DNA of 64,000 nucleotides from Methanomassiliicoccales archaeon RumEn M2 (GTDB lineage: Archaea > Thermoplasmatota > Thermoplasmata > Methanomassiliicoccales > Methanomethylophilaceae), in assembly GCA_001421175.1 (NCBI GenBank), contig LJKL01000014.1:19051-83050 (forward strand), written 5' to 3'. Below the pieces are notes generated by a model. It saw only the letters and a program-made list of their open reading frames with translations. It was not told the origin of the DNA and ran no database searches. Of the stretch, positions 57,393 through 64,000 are shown in pieces (position 1 is the stretch's first letter; each line of letters starts with the position of its first letter). Position numbers and translations under genes: made by a program.

Positions 57393-59433
57393 TAATCAAA
57401 CCTCATGGATTGATTTTTTACCTCGAATGAGATGGATTTTTGCGCACATTCTATGGAGATGGTTCCTTTCAACGAAAAACCAGCCCTTTTTCCGTCAACC
57501 TTTAACCCGTAAGTTACACCCTTTATGCTTTTTTTGGTAAATACTGTGTAATCTCCGATAATATTGATTGTGTTTGAAAGATTTACCTCATAGTTTTTTT
57601 CAATGGCTTTGCCAGACAGCCCTGTGATTTCTTTAACAGTGAATTTTTTGATAGATAATGGGAACTCTTTATCCAAATCCATCTCCCATTCGGCGCAATT
57701 TACCGAACTACGTTCACTGCAAACAACCAATTCGAAGTCTATTGCGTCTGATTCCGCTCCTGCCCCCAAGGTGAATTCGATTGTGCGTGTGTTTCCCTCC
57801 AATGAGGAAGACTCAATTTCGAATTTGGATTTGGAAGTCCGTGATTTTTTACGAGCTTTAACATCCCCGGTTTTCCTCTTTGGAGAATTCCGCATTGTGT
57901 CAGAATTGACATTTGAGGGGGGAAGGAATATATCTGCAAATAACTTTGAAAGCGTGGAGCGGGTCACAAGTTCGTTTTTTACCGTCGGATTGAATAAACT
58001 TTTGAGTGCTGAAGCAGTGTTTTCCGCAATTCTGTCGACAATTCCGAATTCCGTTTCGTTTTCCCAATTGTTATGATCCGCTCTTTCTCTGGCCCGAATG
58101 TATTCTTCAAGCGAGGTTTTGTTGTCCTTCAATATTCTGTCCGAAGCAAGCTTGAACACGCATATGAGAATCTTTCCGTCTTCCTGGTTCTGCATTCTCG
58201 GAATCCACGAACTGCTCTTTGTTACGTATCTGACCAACATTCCCGGTTTTCTGGTGTAAGTAACTATGGGGGAAGACAATGCGGCTTCGTATTCTCCGAT
58301 CAAGGAGTATGCATTCCTGAAATATTCGTTGGTCAATTTTAGCGATTCGACTGTGGTGTAAACGGCACCTATGTTTCCTGCCACGAACCCCTTGACTGCG
58401 GCACAACGAATGGGTGCGGTTTTCACATCAAAGTTTTTGAGATAATCGGATGTGTAATTCGGGTTGGAAGATACATTATACAATTCCGAAATCAAACGGA
58501 ACAACGGGATCATCCCGTCACGAGGTATCGGCTCGCCGTTTATCGATGCTTTCAACCAAGATCCCTCGTATTCCGGGTTCGATAATCTGGGAGAATACCA
58601 TCTTTGAACGGCGATACGAATATAATCTTCCACGGATGAAACCCATACGGGGTCCCTCCCAGAGATGTTTTCGATACGGGAGGGTTTGGCGTCTTTCAGC
58701 AAAGTCCCGAAATTAACATAGGGCATTATTATGGTGGTGCCAGTCTCAGAATTAAGGTATGGTTTAATCTTAAAAATATCCAAAAATATTCTGATGTATC
58801 CTTCATCGGTGATGGGTATCGTGACGTCCCGTATGTTGTTTTCATCAGCGATCGCATATTGACCAAAAACGAAATCCCCCTCGAATTTTTTTCGTCTACG
58901 AGAGGGTTCGCAGACTCGTCCTCCACCAGAGCCGCAGCCAACTTCGATATGTATGCTCCGTTTTCTTTGGTCTTGCTATAGTATATCACGAGTCCGATTC
59001 CCATTTTAAAAAATGTTGTTTTCCCCAACCCCCAATATCCTCCGGAACCTTCCATGCTCTGCCTTTTGGAGATGTGATATACCAAGCCTTGCAATCTTGT
59101 TTTGTCATCCGAAATATCGTTTGTTCCGGTCAACCCGAAGGTACCGGAATCGCGTATCGCGATGAAGTGATAATCTTTTTCAGGATAACGGGCATTCAAG
59201 CGGGATTCGATGTGTTCGAATTCGGAGTTTAACTTGCGTCCTTCAAACCACCCCGTAATGAAATCAACGTCGACGCGAGTGTTTTTGCTCCGGTCCAGAC
59301 TGGCATCTAAACTGTTCTGAACGGCCTCTCTGACAAGCAAATCCAATTTTCTTATCGATTGATCCTGCATCAGCGAAACCAAAGAGCTGCCTGTTTGAGA
59401 CATTCTCTCTTGCTGGAGGATCTGAATATCCAT
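57392..59433 (-). CDS. MutL/MORC-like GHKL ATPase, frameshifted
   Basis: About 680 residues after adding one base in the T-run at 58886-58892; the join reads KKFEGDFVFGQYAIADE. The GHKL ATP site is REAVQNSLDAS (Glu36, Asn40), RDSGTFGL and GGYWGLGKTTFF. The C-terminal half (IKPYLNSETGTTIIMP, FNPTVKNELVTRSTL, ERSSVNCAEWEMDLDKEF) is beta-rich and specific to this group. Such ATPases occur in restriction-modification loci and are considered ancestral to eukaryotic MORC proteins. The ATG abuts the stop of the Z1 gene. Confidence 0.8.
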
Positions 59434-62183
59434 TTACTCCTCTCCTCTCACGAATGACGGAGGAATCTGAAGATATTGGGCTTTGAGTTTGGTTTGCTTC
59501 ACACCGGGCATTATAACGGTCAATCCGATAAGATCTTCTTCGACATCCAATTTGGATTTGTTAATCGAAGATGGTTCTGAATCTTTTGATATGCAATAGA
59601 TGAGTAACGTAGGTACATCCCTCAGACCGCATTCCGCCCTCAACTCTCTCCACTTGGAGCGATCCTTCAAAACTGTATCGAAATCTTCCTTCGATTTGTA
59701 ATTGGACTTGTAAATGTCCGCAACCCTGTCAATCGGAGACGCGAGCGTATTGCCGATGAACACCGCATCCCCATAGTCTTTTTCTATGCCTCGTTCTACT
59801 TTGTTTATGGAAACACCGTTTCCAATTTCCCATTGTCCGCGTTTGGAATCTCCGATACCTGCAAGAATGACGTTCCAATTGTAAAAATCAGATTTTGTGC
59901 TGATCCATTTTTTCATGGAATCTAGCATGATGAAATTCTTTGATCGTTCACTGAATTTAAAGGGGCTGAAGAAGTCTCCGAAAATATCTTCTCCCGATAC
60001 GCCGCGCCAAACCCAAGCTTCGGCGACCTCTGATCTTTCCGGTTTGTTCAATGATTTGATGAAGTTCTCCGTACAAGCCTTGTTGGCCTTAATTATCTCG
60101 GGAGATTTATCAAAACTCGTAGTCTCGATGAGTGTTCCGTCGAAATCATAATCCGTTTCAACTGCCGCACGCATTTTGGATGGGGATGTGATTCTCTTCA
60201 AATAAGACGTGCCGGGGAATTTACGAACTTTGGGCGGGAAATCGGCAGGGGTCATCAGGTTGTAATTTTCTCGGATAAACTCTCTCAGTGAGTTGTCTAT
60301 TTTGACCATTTCTCTGAAAGATTCACTTGAAGAATCGGACATCCAAAGTCTCGGAAGCAATTCATAGTTTTTACGGTATCCGAACCATCTCCCCATCTGC
60401 ATCAGGGTGTCGCCCTGAGCCACAATCCTGGCAAAATATGTGCTGACCAATCCCTCTACCGTAAGACCTCTGGATAAGGTGTTTCCTCCAACAACGATGA
60501 ATGCGGGTACACTTGGACAATTTTTACTGTTCTCGTCGGGGTAGAGTAATCTCGGAAGGCTGTTTTCCTCATCGTCGATTATCATCTTTTGCTGTTATCT
60601 ATGCAAAGATGTATTCCGTTGTGATAGACCCTTTCCTCTTCTTCCATCCGGATGTGTCTGGGCTCTGCGGAAATTAATTCATCGATGCCTTTCGATATTT
60701 CCGAGAATGGCGGGTAATTGTGTATTTTGGACTTGGGTACGGCAAAGTTCGGATATTCTTCGAAAAATCTGTCGAGGGGTAGCATGGATGTCTGCTTCGG
60801 ATAAACGGTTTCGCAACGTTTGTTGATTACGGAACGCTCCGTCGTGAGATATGAAAACACGGCGCGGGCAACATTATCATGGTGGTCAGTATACAAACTG
60901 GTATGAATCAACATACTGCACGGACCTGAATATTTTTGTTTTCTGAGAATGGCAACACAACAAAGGAACCAACATACCGCATCTTTCAAACTGTCTGGCA
61001 ATTGATCGGACGTGCCGCCATGCAAAGACTCTATCGCTCTATCGACATTCTCATACGTGTTTATCACATTCATACCTGGCATATCATCAGAACCATAAAT
61101 TTCGGACGGGCCAAAATACAAATTCGGAGGAGTCAATAGAGTGATGAAATCTTTTGGATAAAGCGATTCTGGTAAACCTTCACTTAGAAAATTGGCATAT
61201 GGCGTCGCCGTGTATGCGATATAATTCATGGCGCCGTAACGCCCGGTGGCATTTCCTTTGGCATCTTTGCCTTCCACCAGATTCACTATCAATCTGTTGA
61301 TTGTTCTGCGCTGTTCGTCGGGTTGCGCTGTGTTTATACTTGCCTGATCTGCCTCGTCATCTATCAAAAGAATTTTCATCTGGCTCTTTTTGGGATCATA
61401 GTTTATCCAACGCAACATATCCCTCAATCTCTTTGGATTCTTCAAACAAACAGTGAGGTATCGTGTCACATTATCATTTTTTAAATTGATTTTCGTGGGA
61501 TGATGATCGGGATTTTTCAAATTTAAATGGTCAATCGTCTGCCAGGCGAATTTGCCCAATTCATCATTCTTCAAATCTCCATACAATCGATTGCGGGTCT
61601 GTATTCTCAGACTATCTATTGTACCCGAAAGGATGATGAAAAAATTCCATCCGTGATCTGCAGCCATGGCAATCAGTCCAGCCATGTTTGCCGTTTTGCC
61701 TGACTGCACATTTCCAACTACCAGCCCCTTGACGGGGGAATCTTCTCTGGTGTCTGAACTTATGCTTTGAAGAATATTGAGACACTCCGATTGAATCGTT
61801 TCAATATTGGTAAATCCTTTTTCCCTGAGCTTCAAACTGTATAATGCCCAACACGAATCCTCTTCTTCTGGCACTTCCAACATGTTTTTCTGATTCGGAC
61901 CCAGAAGAGTCGATCTGTTCGTACGCTCAATGGCTCTTTTCAAAGTATCTTCAACATGACGAACTTCACCAACTACTTTCGACCACACCGACATGGAATT
62001 ATCCGGCCAGAAATTAGATTCGATATTGTTTCTGAAAAAGCGTACATCGTCTTCGCTGCCATCCGCTTTAGAAATAATGGTTTCCCAAGAGTACTCTTTG
62101 TTTCTGGCTCTTTTGATCCATTCTCTCAGACCGTTGTAAGCTTTATCGCTGGTGTCTGTCATTTGGTTCGAAGGGAGAACCAT
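59434..62183 (-). CDS. Z1-domain superfamily 2 helicase-like protein, frameshifted
   Basis: About 916 residues. A lost base in the T-run at 60587-60590 splits it; repaired, the join reads DNSKKMIIDDEENSL. Helicase motifs: VVGNVQSGKTANM (Walker A), LLIDDEADQAS, YIAYTATPYANFL, and in the second half VVGGNTLSRGLTVEGL and DTLMQMGRWFGYR. This is the Z1 domain order. It should be the DNA-translocating ATPase of the restriction-type complex. A TATA box at 62191-62198 suggests that translation may start at the ATG at 62162 and not 62183, giving a nearly leaderless transcript. Confidence 0.82.
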
Positions 62184-62324
62184 ATTGTAATTATATAACT
62201 GGGTATGAGGAAAATACAGAACATTAAGAAATTTCTAAAAGAAAAAATGAATCCGCATGAGAGGTTTGATTTTTGCATATAACGCCAAATCATTAAAATA
62301 TCCAAGATGGAGGTGAGTCATTTG
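62184..62324. promoter_or_regulatory. Divergent promoter region of the MutL/Z1 locus
   Basis: The AT-rich gap holds TTATATAA at 62191-62198 (towards the Z1 operon) and CATTAAAATATC near 62291 (towards AIPR). GGAGGTGA at about 62309-62316 is a strong ribosome-binding site and fixes the AIPR start at 62325. Confidence 0.5.
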
Positions 62325-64000
62325 ATGGATTCCGAAGTTTTCAGAACGGAAATAATCGAAAGGATAAATGCCGAATATGGCGATAATGCCAGCAGAAGAG
62401 AATCGTTTCTTTCGGAAGTCGTCAACGATCTGTGTGATCTGAGCCAATGTGATGGTTTCTCACCGTGTCGTTTTGAAGGTGTGGGCCCTGGAAATAAGAA
62501 AGTTGAATTTGACGGTTATTATTTCGATGAAGAGAATAAAATTGACGGGACCCTATCCATCTTTGTTGCAAATACACGGGGAACAACATACCGAATGTCT
62601 TGACAAAAACCGAGATTGAAAAAATTTACAACAGGGCCAAGCTGTTTGTCACTTCTTCTTTCGATGAATCAGCAATAAGATTTTTGAAACCGGGATCACA
62701 GGAATTTTTGGCTGCGAAAATGATTCATGACAGGAGAGAGGACATTCAAAGGTTCAGGATCTTCATTGTTACCGACGATGTATTGAGCGACAGAGCCAAC
62801 AAAGGACTCGACATCGAATTCATCGACGGAAAGCACACACAGGTCGCTGTTTGGGATACTGTGAGATACTACTCTGAGTTGATATCAAAAAGAACAAATC
62901 AAGATGTCGATATAATTTTGGAAAACTATGGATTCGAATCAGGTATAAACTGCGTGAAAGCCAATGAAATATCGGAAGGCGCCGATTACGATGCCTATCT
63001 TTGCGTCATGCCCGGTAAATTATTGGCTGACATTTATGCGAAATACGGCAGTCAGCTTTTGGAATCTAATGTCAGATCCTTCCTTTCAGTAAAGGGAAAG
63101 GTCAATCGCGGCATAAGGGATTCCATCAAAATGAACCGACTCGCTTTTTCGCATACAACAACGGGATATCGGCCACCGCAACAAGCGTGGAACTTGGTTC
63201 CACTTCCGAGGTTTTGAAAATTTTCCGCATGGATTCTCTACAAATCGTAAACGGCGGACAAACCACCGCATCCATATACAACGCCACTGTGGGAAAGGCC
63301 CCATCGGATGTGTCGGAAGTGTATGTTCCGATGAAAATATGCGTCATTCCCAAAGACGCCCCTGATGACTTGACAAGACGCATCTCCGAATATTCCAACA
63401 GTCAGAATAAGGTAGGAAAGTCCGATTTCTTCTCCAACTCGCCATTCCATATCAAAATAGAAAAGATATCCCGAAGGTTGAATGCCCCCGCAGCTCAAGG
63501 TTCGGTCTACACCACCAAATGGTACTACGAACGCGCCAGAGGATCATACATACAAGAAACTCTGGGAAAAACCCAAGCTGAGATAAGGGCATTCCAAAAG
63601 GAGAATCCAAAAAAATCAGGTCATAACAAAGACCGATTTTGCCAGATACAGAAACACATTCGAAATGAGACCTTACGATGTGAGCAAAGCTCCGGAGACG
63701 AACTTCGTCAAATTCGGGGAAGAAGCCGACAAAATGTGGGAAGCAACCAACATCAAAGGGTCATCTGTCAATGATCATTACTTCAAAGAAACCGTCGGCA
63801 TAGCGATAATATACACGGCTTTCCACAAGATGTTGAGCAATAAAAGTCTCGTACCTTGGATGATGTCAGGAGAAGGAAAATGCCTCACCGCATATTCCAT
63901 ATCCAAGCTCATTTTGATGCTGGACAACAAAGGTTACACACTCAATCTCGATGCCATTTGGATCGAACAGCGCGCACCGAACGAATTGCTGAATCAATTG
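62325..64000 (+). CDS. AIPR (abortive infection phage resistance) protein, 3' partial, three frameshifts
   Basis: The start ATG at 62325 follows GGAGGTGA. Single-base repairs at about 62570, 63136 and in the A-run at 63609-63615 give one continuous frame to the window edge. Family blocks are KGKVNRGIRDSIKMNP, RFFAYNNGISATA, DSLQIVNGGQTTASIY, ISEYSNSQNKV and RARGSYIQE. AIPR proteins occur in phage-defence loci, often with Z1, MutL-like and DUF4420 proteins. It is divergent from the Z1 operon and completes the set. The C-terminus lies beyond the window. Confidence 0.8.

Noticed and set aside
59434..62183. Two separate genes for the Z1 region
   Set aside because: The first lacks the second helicase half and the second lacks Walker A; one extra base in a T-run joins them into the normal family architecture.

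Overview
The window reads as chromosomal DNA of a methanogenic archaeon, most likely of the Methanomassiliicoccales or a relative within Thermoplasmata (inference). Archaeal markers are a replication factor C large subunit with a PCNA-binding tail, a Taw1 wyosine-base radical SAM enzyme, a compact-cysteine iron-sulfur flavoprotein of the methanogen type, a NuoD/hydrogenase-like module, and TATA boxes upstream of genes. The core part is GC-rich. Several accessory blocks are visibly AT-richer, which suggests transfer.

Layout. (1) 1-9.7 kb, core genes: the end of a membrane-bound oxidoreductase operon, a universal stress protein, an ABC ATPase, rfcL, taw1, three flavoproteins divergent from an HxlR regulator, an HPr-kinase-like protein and sfsA. 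(2) 9.7-16.9 kb, a probable integrated element: tyrosine recombinase, AbrB-like and winged-helix regulators, a membrane zinc-ribbon protein, and a tight minus-strand operon with two paralogous HExxH proteins. (3) 17-25.4 kb, a cell-surface pair: a roughly 1,500-residue membrane-anchored protein with three cohesin-like modules and about 20 Cys-rich repeats, next to a secreted subtilisin ending in a dockerin. (4) 25.6-35.7 kb, one co-directional eight-gene operon: Ycf46-like AAA+ ATPase, UPF1-like helicase, two unrecognised proteins of about 500 aa, DUF2997-like, DUF1257/Ycf35-like, radical SAM, and an RNase III-like protein. This is my best candidate for an undescribed system. (5) 35.8-52.7 kb, mixed accessory and core: CARF-type regulator, TIR protein with a partner, a very large DUF4011 helicase-nuclease, VIT transporter, a nuclease, a DUF2075 helicase, dapB and a hydrolase. 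(6) 53.3-64 kb, a MutL/Z1 restriction-type defence locus: a Vsr-cytosine methyltransferase fusion, a DUF4420 PD-(D/E)XK protein, two unknowns, a GHKL ATPase, a Z1 helicase and, divergently, AIPR, which runs off the window.

A pervasive technical signal: about 25 genes or gene parts are split by a single-base indel, nearly always inside a homopolymer and usually a lost base. It affects core and accessory genes alike, and the shifted frame continues the same protein family each time. I read this as sequence or assembly error, not gene decay, and I annotate the repaired genes as single features with the suspected site named.

No rRNA, tRNA or CRISPR array was recognised.
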